From the NCBI RefSeq assembly GCF_001440415.1, contig NZ_LLYA01000024.1:62001-126000 (forward strand): a stretch of 64,000 nt of DNA. Direction: 5' to 3'. This stretch comes from Bradyrhizobium retamae. GTDB lineage: Bacteria; Pseudomonadota; Alphaproteobacteria; Rhizobiales; Xanthobacteraceae. How positions within the stretch are numbered: position 1 is the stretch's first letter; each line of letters begins with the position of its first letter. The translations under genes and the position numbers were made by a program. The notes beneath the pieces were generated by a model. It had not been told where the DNA came from, ran no database searches, and worked only from the letters and a program-made list of their open reading frames with translations. This document shows, one piece after another, positions 51,758 through 60,539 of the stretch.

Positions 51758-52762
51758 TCAATCCGCCTTCACATATTCCTTCTCGATGATCGCATCCGCG
51801 GCAAATCCCTTGTCGACAAAGCCCTGCTCCTGCAGCCACGCGATCTGGTTATCGACGTTCTTGACGTCGAGCTTGCCGTCGGGATCGATATAGGCGCAAT
51901 TGCCGACCACCTGCTCGACCGGCAGATTGGTGTACTTGGCGATGATCTCGAGTAGCGGCTTTGTCTTGTCGTTGATCTCGGCCTTGCCGTCCTTCACGGA
52001 GGCCAGGATCACGTCGTGATACTCGCGGTCGGCGCGCACCAGCGCGCCCAAAAGCTTCGTCACCAGCGCCTTGTTGGCAAGCGTCTTCGGTGAAGCAAAC
52101 ACCGCGCCTAACTGCCACGGCGTCTCATCGCCCACCCAACCGAGAAACTTGGCGCCACCGGAATCCACCAGCGCCCGTGCGGTCGAGATCGGCAGCAGGG
52201 CCGCATCGACGGTTTCGCCCTTCAGCGCCGCGGCGGCATTGGACAGCGACTGCAGCGGCATCACCTTCACGTCCGCAAGCTTAAAGCCATATTTGTCGGC
52301 GAGCAGCCCCAGCGAATAGTGAAAGCTGGAGCCGACTTGAGTGACCGCAATGCGCTTGCCGGCGAGATCCTTCGGCGTCTTCAACCCCGCGGCATAGGCG
52401 TTGTTGCTGGCGAAATAGCCGATCAGCGGATAGCCGGCCTTCTCGCGGCTCATGCCGCCGATCACCTTCAGCGTGCCCTTGCCGGCGAGATTATAGAGCC
52501 CGGCGGTAAATGCCGTAATGCCGAAGTCGACGTCGCCGGAGGTGGTCGCCACCGCGATCGGCTGCGCCGCATCAAAGAATTTCAGCTCGATGTCGAGCCC
52601 GGCGTCGCGGAAATAGCCCTTGTCCTGCGCGATAAACACCGGCGCCGAGGATGACAGCCGCAGCACGCCGATTTTTGCCTTGAGCGCATCATCGGCCCGT
52701 GCCACCCCGCCCGCCGCCATCGCCAACAGGCCCGCCAGCGCGAGCCGCGCAAACTTCATCAT
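51758..52762 (-). CDS. NitT/TauT-type ABC substrate-binding protein
   Basis: A 334-residue periplasmic receptor of the NMT1/SsuA fold. A signal peptide (FARLALAGLLAMAAGGVARA) is followed by KIGVLRLSSSAPVFIAQDKGYF, in the family pattern of ligand recognition, and TSGDVDFGITAFTAGLYNL, FKLADVKVMPLQSL. The compounds handled by such proteins include sulfonates, aromatic acids and nitrate. Its neighbourhood with gentisate-pathway genes suggests an aromatic acid, but the ligand is not provable here. Two Met codons open the frame. Confidence 0.85.
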   Translation of the reverse strand: MMKFARLALAGLLAMAAGGVARADDALKAKIGVLRLSSSAPVFIAQDKGYFRDAGLDIELKFFDAAQPIAVATTSGDVDFGITAFTAGLYNLAGKGTLKVIGGMSREKAGYPLIGYFASNNAYAAGLKTPKDLAGKRIAVTQVGSSFHYSLGLLADKYGFKLADVKVMPLQSLSNAAAALKGETVDAALLPISTARALVDSGGAKFLGWVGDETPWQLGAVFASPKTLANKALVTKLLGALVRADREYHDVILASVKDGKAEINDKTKPLLEIIAKYTNLPVEQVVGNCAYIDPDGKLDVKNVDNQIAWLQEQGFVDKGFAADAIIEKEYVKAD

Positions 52763-52782
52763 CCGGTTTCCTCCGCCTCTTT

Positions 52783-54147
52783 CTATAGTCCATCGGGCAA
52801 GCTCTGGTCCCGTCCGATGAACGCACCCTGTTGTTTCAACGTTTGTTGCAACTTTTCAACTGCAATGTCGCGCGGAATCGTATTGCCTGATAGCGCCAAT
52901 GCTGCGGCGAGACCGGCTGCCTCCCCCATCGCAAAGCAAGCGCCGGAGACCCGCGCCGCCGACTGGCCCTCATGGGTCATCGAGGCGCAGCGTCCGGCCA
53001 TCAGGAGATTGTCTATGCCCTCAGGCACCAGCATGCGATACGGCAATTCGTTGAAGCCGCGCGATTCCGGGATCGGCGGAAACTTGAAGAGGACGTCGCC
53101 GGCGACATGCTGCTCCATCGGCCAGCCATTGACGCCGATGGAATCCTCGAACGAGGCGCAGCCGAGCACATCCTCGCCCGACAGCATATAGCCGCCGACC
53201 ACCCGGCGCGTCTCGCGGATGCCGAGCTGCGGCGGCAGGTCGACGATGTAGGATTTTTCGAAGCCGGGCACGGTGCGCAGGAATTCGAATGCCTGCACGG
53301 CCTGACGGCGGCCTTCGATCTCGCCGCGTGTCATCTGATCAGGATCGATGCCGCTGACCGCCGTGCCGTCCTCGCGCGCGAGCTGGGTAAAATTCACCCG
53401 CCACTCGATCGCCGAACGCTGCGGCCGCACGATCGCGAACTTGCGCGGAAAACGATGCGTGCCCGCGGCTTCGGCCTTTTCCATCAGCGCCGGGATAGTC
53501 CGCCACGCCTCGCCTGCCCTTTCGGGATCGATGCCGTTGAGGCGCAGCATCATCGATGGGTAAAGCATGCTGCCGGCATTGTCGCCGACTTCGAAGGGTG
53601 TGCCCGCCCAGGCCGCGAGATCGCCGTCGCCTGAGCAATCGATGAATATGCCCGCGCGCACTGCCTGACGCCCCGCCTTGGTTTCCACTATCAGCGCGTG
53701 GATGCGCTTCTCATCATCCATCACCACACCGGCGCCAAGTGCGTGAAAGAGGATATCGACCTTGTGGGCGGCCAATAGATCGTCGGCCGCGATCTTGTAG
53801 GCCGCGGTGTCATAGGCCTGCGCAAAAATCTTGCCGAGGATCAGATGCGGCGCGTTGAGCCCATCGAGCCGGTCGATCCGCGCGAGCAGGTCGGACGCAA
53901 TCCCCTGCACCACCCGGCGCATCTCGCCATGCACGTTGGCATGCAGTCCGCAAAAATTGGTCACGCCGGCGGCGGTGCCCATGCCGCCGAGAAAGCCGTA
54001 GCGTTCGATCAGGAGCGTGCGCCTACCGGCGCGCGCAGCGGCCACGGCGGCCGCGATGCCGGCGGGCCCGCCACCGAGGACGGCAACATCATATTCGCCA
54101 TAGACTGGTACCCGGCGCGCGGGTTCTTCGATCGTTTTGGCCGACAC
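52783..54147 (-). CDS. FAD-dependent oxidoreductase (FAD_oxidored family)
   Basis: A 454-residue flavoprotein. The N-terminal dinucleotide fold VAVLGGGPAGIAAAVAAARAG, then LLIERYGFLGGMGTAAGV and the FAD-binding GVNGWPMEQHVAGD region match the FAD_oxidored family, whose members oxidise organic acids and other small molecules and often sit beside ABC transporters. I chose a GTG at 54147 because GGAAGG lies just upstream; an upstream GTG at 54183 is also in frame. It is 20 bases upstream of the binding-protein gene and divergent from the LysR regulator. Confidence 0.8.
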   Translation of the reverse strand: MSAKTIEEPARRVPVYGEYDVAVLGGGPAGIAAAVAAARAGRRTLLIERYGFLGGMGTAAGVTNFCGLHANVHGEMRRVVQGIASDLLARIDRLDGLNAPHLILGKIFAQAYDTAAYKIAADDLLAAHKVDILFHALGAGVVMDDEKRIHALIVETKAGRQAVRAGIFIDCSGDGDLAAWAGTPFEVGDNAGSMLYPSMMLRLNGIDPERAGEAWRTIPALMEKAEAAGTHRFPRKFAIVRPQRSAIEWRVNFTQLAREDGTAVSGIDPDQMTRGEIEGRRQAVQAFEFLRTVPGFEKSYIVDLPPQLGIRETRRVVGGYMLSGEDVLGCASFEDSIGVNGWPMEQHVAGDVLFKFPPIPESRGFNELPYRMLVPEGIDNLLMAGRCASMTHEGQSAARVSGACFAMGEAAGLAAALALSGNTIPRDIAVEKLQQTLKQQGAFIGRDQSLPDGL

Positions 54148-54254
54148 TGGTCGCCTTCCGTCCCTGTTTCTTGTTGCCGGCACTATGAATTGACACGTAA
54201 CGGACTACAATCCGGCAAATTGCGCGATTAGCTTTCTCGAAACGTGAAAAGTGG

Positions 54255-55139
54255 ATGGATACGCTCACCAATCTCCAGGCCTTTTTGGCCTCCGCCGAGG
54301 CCGGCGGCTTTTCAGCCGCGGCCCGCAAGCTCAACGTTTCGACCTCGGTCGTGTCGAAGCGAGTCACGCAGCTCGAGGACCAGATCGGCATCGCGCTGTT
54401 CCGCCGCTCGACCCGCCAGTTGCGATTGACTGAAGCAGGCCAGCGCTATCTGCATCGCGCGCGCGGCGTGGTGGCTGACGCCAGCGATCTTCTCGCACGC
54501 ATGGGCGAGAAGGACCGCGACCTCGTCGATCACCTTCGCATCAAGGCCCCCACCTCGCTTACCATCGCCCGGCTTGCCGATGCATTCAGCGCCTTCCAGA
54601 CGCAGAATCCGCGGCTGAAGCTTGAAATCGTGCTGATCGACCGGCCGGTCGATCCAGTGACGGAAGGATTTGATATCGCCATCGGCGCGTTTCCGCATGC
54701 ATTCGGCGGCGTCGTTGACGAGCCGCTCTGCTCGCTCAAGCGGCTGCTATGCGCCTCGCCCGCCTATCTCGCAGCCCATGGCGTGCCCCAGCACCCGCGC
54801 GAACTGGTCGATCATCATTGCCTGAGCTTTCTCCCCACCGGATCAGAATGGACGTTTGACGGGCCGCGTGGCCGAACCAGCATCCAGGTGCGCCCGCTGT
54901 TGAGCTCAAACGAAGGCCATGTGCTGGTGAAAAGCGCGATCGCAGGCAACGGCATTGCCTTGATCTCGCACTATCTCGTGGACGATGCGCTGCGGAGCGG
55001 CACATTGCAGGCACTGCTGCCGGATTTTGCGATTCCCGAACTGTGGGTCAAGGCAGCCATTCCCGAGCGGCGGGTGAATGCCGCGGCCGTGCAGGCGCTG
55101 CTGCAGCATTTGAGACGCGCGCTCTCGCCGGCGCTGTAA
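54255..55139 (+). CDS. LysR family transcriptional regulator
   Basis: A 294-residue LTTR. The helix-turn-helix is at residues ~1-60 (MDTLTNLQAFLASAEAGGFSAAARKLNVSTSVVSKRVTQLEDQIG, in pieces), followed by the coiled-coil linker and a type 2 periplasmic-binding-like effector domain with PTSLTIARLADAF and LLCASPAYL. It is divergent from the FAD oxidoreductase-transporter genes with 107 bases between starts, the usual setting for an LTTR controlling its neighbours. Confidence 0.88.
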   Translation: MDTLTNLQAFLASAEAGGFSAAARKLNVSTSVVSKRVTQLEDQIGIALFRRSTRQLRLTEAGQRYLHRARGVVADASDLLARMGEKDRDLVDHLRIKAPTSLTIARLADAFSAFQTQNPRLKLEIVLIDRPVDPVTEGFDIAIGAFPHAFGGVVDEPLCSLKRLLCASPAYLAAHGVPQHPRELVDHHCLSFLPTGSEWTFDGPRGRTSIQVRPLLSSNEGHVLVKSAIAGNGIALISHYLVDDALRSGTLQALLPDFAIPELWVKAAIPERRVNAAAVQALLQHLRRALSPAL

Positions 55140-55153
55140 GGCGCAGGAGGCGC

Positions 55154-55960
55154 TTACGTTCCGACCTGCAGCGGCGAAGTGAGCTTGCGCAACGCCGCGA
55201 TCACCGAGAGCGCGGTGATGCGGCCGGTTTTCGGATTTTCCGAGGGAATGTTCTCGATCGACATCGTGAACGAGGCCGAGTCGGATTCGACCCTGATCTG
55301 GTGGCAGTTCCGCGTCACCGCCGGATCGGCCCAGATTTCGATCGTGGTGCGGTCGGGCCCGATGCCGGCCAGCGACAAGGCCGCCACCACGTTCACATTG
55401 GCGGGAAAGGCGGCGGCCGCATCGCGCGCCGAGCCCTTGAAGACACGCAGCGCGGATGTCAGGCCCTCCATGGAGATCCCGTTCTCGACGAGATAAGGCG
55501 CGCCGGCGAGACCTCGGGGCGGCTTGCGCGTAACCATCTGCACCGAATGGATGGTTCCTTCGGCGGCGGCTGAAACCGCGTCGAAGCCGATCAAGGCGCC
55601 GGTCGGCACGATGATCTGGCCGCCATGCGCCCGGGCCAGATCGGCGAGATCGGGTCGCGGCAATAGTGCGCTGGCGCTCAACACCATCACCTGCTTGCCG
55701 GCGGTTAGCATCGGCCGGCAGATCTGGTCGAGAATTTCAGCCGGCGCGCATTCGACAACGAGGTCGGCATGTGCGGGCAAGTCATCGAGCGAAACCAGCG
55801 GACACGAAATACTCTCGCGCTCAAGCCAGGCCTGCGCTTTCGCCTGATCCCTGGTCGCGATGCCGCAGAGAACGAGACCCGGCATACCCTGCGCAAGCTT
55901 GCGCGCCACCGTTCGGCCGATCTCGCCCAGTCCGGCAATGGCGATGCGTTTAGAGGACAT
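55154..55960 (-). CDS. nadX: L-aspartate dehydrogenase
   Basis: A 268-residue NAD(P)-dependent amino-acid dehydrogenase. The Rossmann motif IAGLGEIGRTVARKL opens the protein, and the aspartate dehydrogenase domain has PTGALIGFDAVSAAAEG, TRKPPRGLAGAPYL and FPANVNVVAALSLAGIGPDRT, the latter part carrying the catalytic His region IWADPAVTRNCHQI. The family makes iminoaspartate for NAD synthesis or aspartate from oxaloacetate and ammonia, but here no nad genes are near. Its start is immediately after the stop of the enoyl-CoA hydratase gene (TAGATG). Confidence 0.85.
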   Translation of the reverse strand: MSSKRIAIAGLGEIGRTVARKLAQGMPGLVLCGIATRDQAKAQAWLERESISCPLVSLDDLPAHADLVVECAPAEILDQICRPMLTAGKQVMVLSASALLPRPDLADLARAHGGQIIVPTGALIGFDAVSAAAEGTIHSVQMVTRKPPRGLAGAPYLVENGISMEGLTSALRVFKGSARDAAAAFPANVNVVAALSLAGIGPDRTTIEIWADPAVTRNCHQIRVESDSASFTMSIENIPSENPKTGRITALSVIAALRKLTSPLQVGT

Positions 55961-56758
55961 CTACCCGGCTCCCCATCTCGCAGCCCGCTTCTCCGCAAAC
56001 GACGCGAGCCCCTCCGACGCCTCCGCCGTCTGGCGCCGCGCCGAGTGCATTTTCACCAGCCGCGCGTAGGCCTCGTCGTCGACGCCCATGCCGCCGAACG
56101 AGCTCTCCATCGCCAGCCGCTTGGTTTCGGCCAGCGCTTCGGGACCGTTGGCGAGCAGTTGCTCGACCACCTTGGCGCCTGCCATTTCCAGCTCCGCCAG
56201 CGGCACCACCTCATGCACCAACCCGATACGGCGGGCCTCTTCCGCGCCGAACCGTTCGCCGGTCAGCGCATAGCGGCGGACCTGGCGGACGCCGATGGCG
56301 TCGCAGAGTTGCGGAATGATGATTGCGGCGGTCAGGCCCCAGCGCACTTCGGTGATCGAGAACAGCGCATTGTCGGCGGCGATCACGACGTCGCAGGCCG
56401 AGATCACGCCGGTGCCGCCGCCGAAACAGCCGCCCTGCACCAGCGCGACCGTCGGGATTGGCAGCGTATTCAACCGCTGCACGGCCTCGAACGTCGCGCG
56501 CGACACGGCCTCGTTCTCGTCAGCCGATTTCGGCCGCACGCCGTTGATCCATTTCAGGTCGGCGCCGGCCTGGAAATGCTTGCCATTGCCCTTGAGCACG
56601 ACGACGCGAAGATTTTGCTTCTTGCCGAGATCGTCCATCGCCGCGAGCACGCCGCCGATCAGTGCGCCATCATAGGCGTTGTTCACCTCGGGGCGATTGA
56701 GGGTGACCGTTGCGACGCCGCGCGCGTCGAGATTCCATAAAACCGGATTGGCAGTCAT
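55961..56758 (-). CDS. Enoyl-CoA hydratase/isomerase family protein
   Basis: A 265-residue crotonase-fold enzyme. VTLNRPEVNNAYDGALIGG, the oxyanion-hole segments NGKHFQAGADLKW and PTVALVQGGCFGGGTGVISACD, and the GLVHEVVPLAEL block are present. Of the two usual active-site acids, the position after the GG motif holds a Thr-Gly-Val run, so the reaction may differ from hydration. The ATG at 56758 has GGGA upstream. It forms a two-gene unit with the aspartate dehydrogenase gene. Confidence 0.85.
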   Translation of the reverse strand: MTANPVLWNLDARGVATVTLNRPEVNNAYDGALIGGVLAAMDDLGKKQNLRVVVLKGNGKHFQAGADLKWINGVRPKSADENEAVSRATFEAVQRLNTLPIPTVALVQGGCFGGGTGVISACDVVIAADNALFSITEVRWGLTAAIIIPQLCDAIGVRQVRRYALTGERFGAEEARRIGLVHEVVPLAELEMAGAKVVEQLLANGPEALAETKRLAMESSFGGMGVDDEAYARLVKMHSARRQTAEASEGLASFAEKRAARWGAG

Positions 56759-56929
56759 TCGGCGGTCCCTTTTATCGTCGTTCGTTGTGGGAGGACTATG
56801 CCGAGACAGCGGAAGCTGATCCATCTCTTTTGGCCATGGCAGTGATGCAAACCTTATCGCCGGTTGCGCAGTGTCGCCGGCTTGTGGAAACTACCCCTTC
56901 AGAGGCCGCTTCAGCAGGATTTTCCGTCC

Positions 56930-57904
56930 ATGCGGATTTGCATTTTCGGTGCGGGAGCCGTCGGCAGCCATTTTGCGGTGCGGCTCGCACTGGCAGGACA
57001 TGACGTTTCCTGCGTGATGCGGGGAGCGCATCTGGATGCCGTGAAAGCCAACGGGCTGACCCTGCGGGTTGGAGATGGCGAGTTCAAGGCGAAGGTCAGC
57101 GCATCCAGCGATCCCGCCGCGCTGGGCCGGCAGGACGTCGTGATTTGCACGTTGAAAGCGACAGGCCTCTCCAGCCTCGCCGCTGGGCTGCAGCCGCTGC
57201 TCGGCAGTGACGCCGCCGTGGTGTTCGCGCAGAACGGCATTCCCTGGTGGTACGATATCGGGCTCTCGCCAAGCCATCCGCCGGTGCCGGATCTGGCCTT
57301 CCTCGATCCTGGCGGACGCCTGCGTGCGGCAATCCCGAGAGAGCGCATCGTTGGCGGCGTGGTGTTTTCATCGAATGAAGTCATCGCGCCGGGCGTGGTC
57401 GCTAACCTCTCGCCCGAGCGCAACCGGCTCCTGATCGGCGAGTGCGACGACCGCGCCAGCGAGCGCGTCGCGGAGCTGCGCGCCGCGCTGAACGCAGCTT
57501 CGATCGACTCGCCCGAGGTCACGCAGATCAGGGAGACGATCTGGTCCAAACTCCTGACCAACATGTCGATGTCGGTGCTGTGTTTGCTGACCGGACAGAC
57601 TGCGCGCGCCGTCCGCGACGATCCTGATCTCGCCGACATCGTGCCGCGCCTGCTGGATGAGGCCAACAACGTGGCGCAAAGCTGCTTTCCACAAGCCAAG
57701 CGCGTGACGCGATCCGGCCCCGCGCCCGACCACAAGCCGTCGATCCTGCAGGATTACGAACTCGGGCGCGCTATGGAGATCGACGTTTTGGTCCGCGCGC
57801 CCGCCGCCTTCGCCCGCGCCGCCGGACTTTCGACACCGATGCTCGACATGATGGCCGCGCTGGCGATCCGACAGGCGCGCGACAAGGGGCTCTACCAGAC
57901 CTGA
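56930..57904 (+). CDS. Ketopantoate reductase family protein (PanE/ApbA-like)
   Basis: A 324-residue NADPH-dependent reductase. The N-terminal MRICIFGAGAVGSHFAVRLA Rossmann motif, the ADV-like KATGLSSLAAGLQPLL block, AQNGIPWWYD and the C-terminal helical domain with TIWSKLLTNMSMSVLCLLTG, RAPDHKPSILQDYELGRAMEIDV (in pieces) are typical. The catalytic Lys is in IWSKLL. Genes of this kind outside pan operons usually act on other 2-keto acids. It is followed 23 bases later by the SDR gene. AGCAGGA precedes the ATG. Confidence 0.87.
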   Translation: MRICIFGAGAVGSHFAVRLALAGHDVSCVMRGAHLDAVKANGLTLRVGDGEFKAKVSASSDPAALGRQDVVICTLKATGLSSLAAGLQPLLGSDAAVVFAQNGIPWWYDIGLSPSHPPVPDLAFLDPGGRLRAAIPRERIVGGVVFSSNEVIAPGVVANLSPERNRLLIGECDDRASERVAELRAALNAASIDSPEVTQIRETIWSKLLTNMSMSVLCLLTGQTARAVRDDPDLADIVPRLLDEANNVAQSCFPQAKRVTRSGPAPDHKPSILQDYELGRAMEIDVLVRAPAAFARAAGLSTPMLDMMAALAIRQARDKGLYQT

Positions 57905-57927
57905 GAACAGCAAGTGGAAACCGCATC

Positions 57928-58707
57928 ATGCATGTCAAAGACAAGGTCTGCGTCGTCACGGGAGCCGCGAGCGGCATCGGCGAGGCGGTGGCGCGCGCCT
58001 ATGCGGAGGCCGGCGCGCGTGGCGTCGTCGTCGCCGACCTCAAAACCTCGCGCGAGAAGCTCGCCAAGGTCGCGGGCGACATCGACGGGCTGCCGATCAC
58101 GGCCGACGTCGGACTGGAGGAGGACATCAAGGCACTGATCGCGGCGGCCGAAGACAAGTATGGCCCGGTCGACGTGTTCTTCTCCAACGCCGGCCTCTCG
58201 CGCAAGGGACAGGAGACCGCGTCTGACGCCGACTGGGAGGTGAGCTGGCGCGTCCATGTCATGAGCCATGTGTTCGCGGCCCGCGCGCTGGTGCCCGGCA
58301 TGCTCGCACGCGGCTCCGGCTATCTCCTCAACACCGCGTCCGCGGCGGGTCTGCTGGCGTCGCTGAACTCGATGCCGTACGGGGTGACCAAGAACGCTGC
58401 GGTGGCGCTCGCCGAGCATCTCGCCATTCAGTATGGCGACCACGGCATCCGCGTCTCCGTACTGTGCCCGCAATCGGTGCAAACGGGCATGACGACGCCC
58501 GGCCCCAGCGCGGCGCGGATCGACGGCGTATTGCAGCCGCCGGAGGTGGCGCGCATGGTGATCGAGGCGATGGCGGAAGAACGCTTCCTTATCCTGTCGC
58601 ACCCGCAGGTTGCCGAATACATCCGGCGCAAGGCCTCCAACCGCGACCGCTGGCTCGCCGGCATGCGCCGATTGCGCGACAAGATCTACGGCGGGCCGCA
58701 ACAATAG
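57928..58707 (+). CDS. Short-chain dehydrogenase/reductase
   Basis: A 259-residue SDR. The cofactor motif VTGAASGIGEAVARAY, the FFSNAGLS motif, Ser in NTASAAGLL and the catalytic YGVTK are visible. LCPQSVQTGM follows as the substrate loop. It is the second gene of a unit with the PanE-like reductase and ends in an unusual way: a dispersed repeat begins at its stop codon (58706). Confidence 0.88.
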   Translation: MHVKDKVCVVTGAASGIGEAVARAYAEAGARGVVVADLKTSREKLAKVAGDIDGLPITADVGLEEDIKALIAAAEDKYGPVDVFFSNAGLSRKGQETASDADWEVSWRVHVMSHVFAARALVPGMLARGSGYLLNTASAAGLLASLNSMPYGVTKNAAVALAEHLAIQYGDHGIRVSVLCPQSVQTGMTTPGPSAARIDGVLQPPEVARMVIEAMAEERFLILSHPQVAEYIRRKASNRDRWLAGMRRLRDKIYGGPQQ

Positions 58708-58756
58708 CGTTTTCGAGCGAAGTGGGTGCCGGTTCGCGTAAAGAAAACGCGTCAAA
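58706..58756 (+). repeat. Dispersed intergenic palindrome element (copy 2)
   Basis: AGCGTTTTCGAGCGAAGTGG, three variable bases, CCGGTTCGCGTAAAGAAAACG, CGTCAAA. About nine in ten bases match 28921-28972 read on the minus strand. It begins inside the SDR stop codon and is followed after about ten bases by a long hairpin. Confidence 0.7.
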
Positions 58757-58765
58757 ATAAAGAAT

Positions 58766-58806
58766 CTAGAGCTTCGGTTCTGATTGGATCAGAACCGAAG
58801 CTCTAG
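58766..58806. terminator. Eighteen-base hairpin between convergent genes
   Basis: CTAGAGCTTCGGTTCTGA (58766-58783), loop TTGGA, then the exact reverse complement at 58789-58806. It overlaps the stop codon of the racemase gene. It probably ends transcription from both sides and belongs with the preceding repeat as one composite element. Confidence 0.6.
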
Positions 58807-59537
58807 CCTGAGGCTTTCGGCGCGAACGGCTGCAATATTCCGGTGTAGTTTTTAACGCCCGGCGACGCATAGGAGCCGCGCCGCGAGGTCGTCAGCTTCA
58901 AACCAGCCAGCGCCTCGGCCTGCTTCACCGCGGCTGCCACACCGTCGACGACCGGCACGCCGAACTTCCGCGACAGTTTTTGCGCGAGATCGGCCATGCC
59001 CGCACAGCCGAGCACGATCGCCTCCGCGCCCTTCTCCAGCGCGCGGGCAATCTCGGCTTCAAGCTTCGCTTCCGCGCCGGAGCCCGGCTTTTCGAGATCG
59101 AGCACCGCGACGTCGCAGGCGGTGACCTGCACCCTCTCCGCAAAGCCATAGCGGCGCACCAGCTCTTCGAGCGGCACGATCGAGCGCGGCAGTGTGGTGA
59201 CGATCGCGATGCGTTTTGCGATCTGACCAGCCGTTATCAGGGCGGCCTCGCAAATACCGACCACCGGAAAGGGCGCGGCGGTGCGCGCCGCATCGAGCCC
59301 GGTGTCGTCGAAGCAGGCGATGATGCCAGCGTCAGCATCCCGTGCATTCATCAGCGCCTGTATCAGGCCGGGCACGGCAAACGCCTCGTCGTAATAGCCT
59401 TCGATCGAGACCGGCCCCATCGCCGAGGTCACGGCGGATATTTCGGTGCCTGCTGCGGCGACAACGCGCGCGGCGGCGCCGATTGTTTCCGTCATTGAGG
59501 TAGTCGTGTTCGGGTTGACGATCAGGATTTTTGTCAT
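58803..59537 (-). CDS. Asp/Glu racemase family protein (hydantoin racemase-like)
   Basis: A 244-residue cofactor-independent racemase. MTKILIVNPNTTTSMTET is the family's N-terminus, and the two catalytic Cys are visible as IIACFDDTGLDAAR and IVLGCAGMADL. Closest known members are hydantoin racemase and maleate isomerase/AroM-like proteins. The ATG at 59537 is chosen; the upstream frame extension to 59639 lacks coding signs. Neighbouring genes do not define the substrate. Confidence 0.85.
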   Translation of the reverse strand: MTKILIVNPNTTTSMTETIGAAARVVAAAGTEISAVTSAMGPVSIEGYYDEAFAVPGLIQALMNARDADAGIIACFDDTGLDAARTAAPFPVVGICEAALITAGQIAKRIAIVTTLPRSIVPLEELVRRYGFAERVQVTACDVAVLDLEKPGSGAEAKLEAEIARALEKGAEAIVLGCAGMADLAQKLSRKFGVPVVDGVAAAVKQAEALAGLKLTTSRRGSYASPGVKNYTGILQPFAPKASG

Positions 59538-59578
59538 GACGTATCGTAGTTCAGAAAGCGACGAGCGCAACCATATCC

Positions 59579-59605
59579 GTCGTCCCTGCGGTTCGCAGGG
59601 ACGAC
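59579..59605. repeat. Intergenic hairpin, GTCGTCCCTGCG family
   Basis: GTCGTCCCTGCG (59579-59590), loop GTT, CGCAGGGACGAC (59594-59605): a perfect 12-base stem between the racemase start and the hydrolase stop. The sequence is common in Bradyrhizobium intergenic DNA. Confidence 0.6.
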
Positions 59606-59614
59606 ATCGGAGGG

Positions 59615-60298
59615 CTAACCGATGACCTCGTCTACCCATGCCGCAAACGCATCCAGCGCCTCGTCTGTCACCTCGCGATCGTTCCGCCCCGAACTCTTCA
59701 GCACATGGAAAGAATGATCGGCGCCATCAAGCAAATGCAGCGCCGCGCGCAATCCCAGGCTCTTCACGACCGGCTCGAGCAGTCTGAATTCGGCAAGCGC
59801 GTCGCGCGTGCCTTGTAAGAACAGCATCGGGACTGTGACGTCGGCGAGATGCCTGGCCCGCTCGCTGGACGGCTTGCCGGCCGGATGCAGCGGAAAGCCG
59901 AGAAACACCAACCCGCAGACACCCGGCAACGGCGAAAGCGCCTGCGCCTGCGACGTCATCCGCCCGCCAAACGATCGGCCGCCCGCGATCAGTGGCAGCG
60001 CGGCAAAGCGTCGCCCGGCTTCCGCCACGGCCGCTCGCACCGTTGCATGCGCAACCGCAGGCGGATCGGGCCGCTTGCCGCCTTTTTCCATGTAGGGAAA
60101 CTGATAGCGCAGCGTCGCGATGCCGCGCTCGGCAAGGCCCGCGACAACCGTCTCCATCGACTTGTGTGTCATGCCCGCGCCGGCCCCGTGCGCAAACACG
60201 TAACAGGCGCGGGGCTGTGGCGGCTGCACCAATAGCCCCGAAACGGCCTCGTCGGGGCCGTTGTCGAGTCGCAAGTGTTCCGCCGCTTCTGCCGTCAT
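59615..60298 (-). CDS. Alpha/beta hydrolase of the KANL3/Tex30-like family
   Basis: A 227-residue cytosolic alpha/beta hydrolase. The nucleophile elbow is GGRSFGG, followed by LVFLGFPLHP, the acid region FLQGTRDALAE and the catalytic His in LDGADHSF, giving a complete Ser-Asp-His triad. The family is related to dienelactone hydrolase-like proteins; substrate unknown. Monocistronic or following no close gene. Confidence 0.82.
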   Translation of the reverse strand: MTAEAAEHLRLDNGPDEAVSGLLVQPPQPRACYVFAHGAGAGMTHKSMETVVAGLAERGIATLRYQFPYMEKGGKRPDPPAVAHATVRAAVAEAGRRFAALPLIAGGRSFGGRMTSQAQALSPLPGVCGLVFLGFPLHPAGKPSSERARHLADVTVPMLFLQGTRDALAEFRLLEPVVKSLGLRAALHLLDGADHSFHVLKSSGRNDREVTDEALDAFAAWVDEVIG

Positions 60299-60539
60299 GT
60301 GATCTGTCCGACACTTTTCTGCATGATGGCGACTCTATACTGGAAAACGCCCGGCAAATAATGACCGGCGAGTACCGTATCCCGCGGCCCTCAAGGATTT
60401 GGATTCATGGACAGACCTACGGCGCGACTATAAGATGGCATCATATTCAACCGCACGCCGAGGGTGATTCGCCTTGCGGCGTTTTTTGATAACAGACCGA
60501 TATTGCGCGCCACCGGCGCGGTTTTAATGAGGGCAGGCC

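Noticed and set aside
58766-58806. Long hairpin as a CRISPR-like or attachment site
   Set aside because: A single palindrome between convergent genes next to a dispersed intergenic repeat fits a terminator or repeat better.
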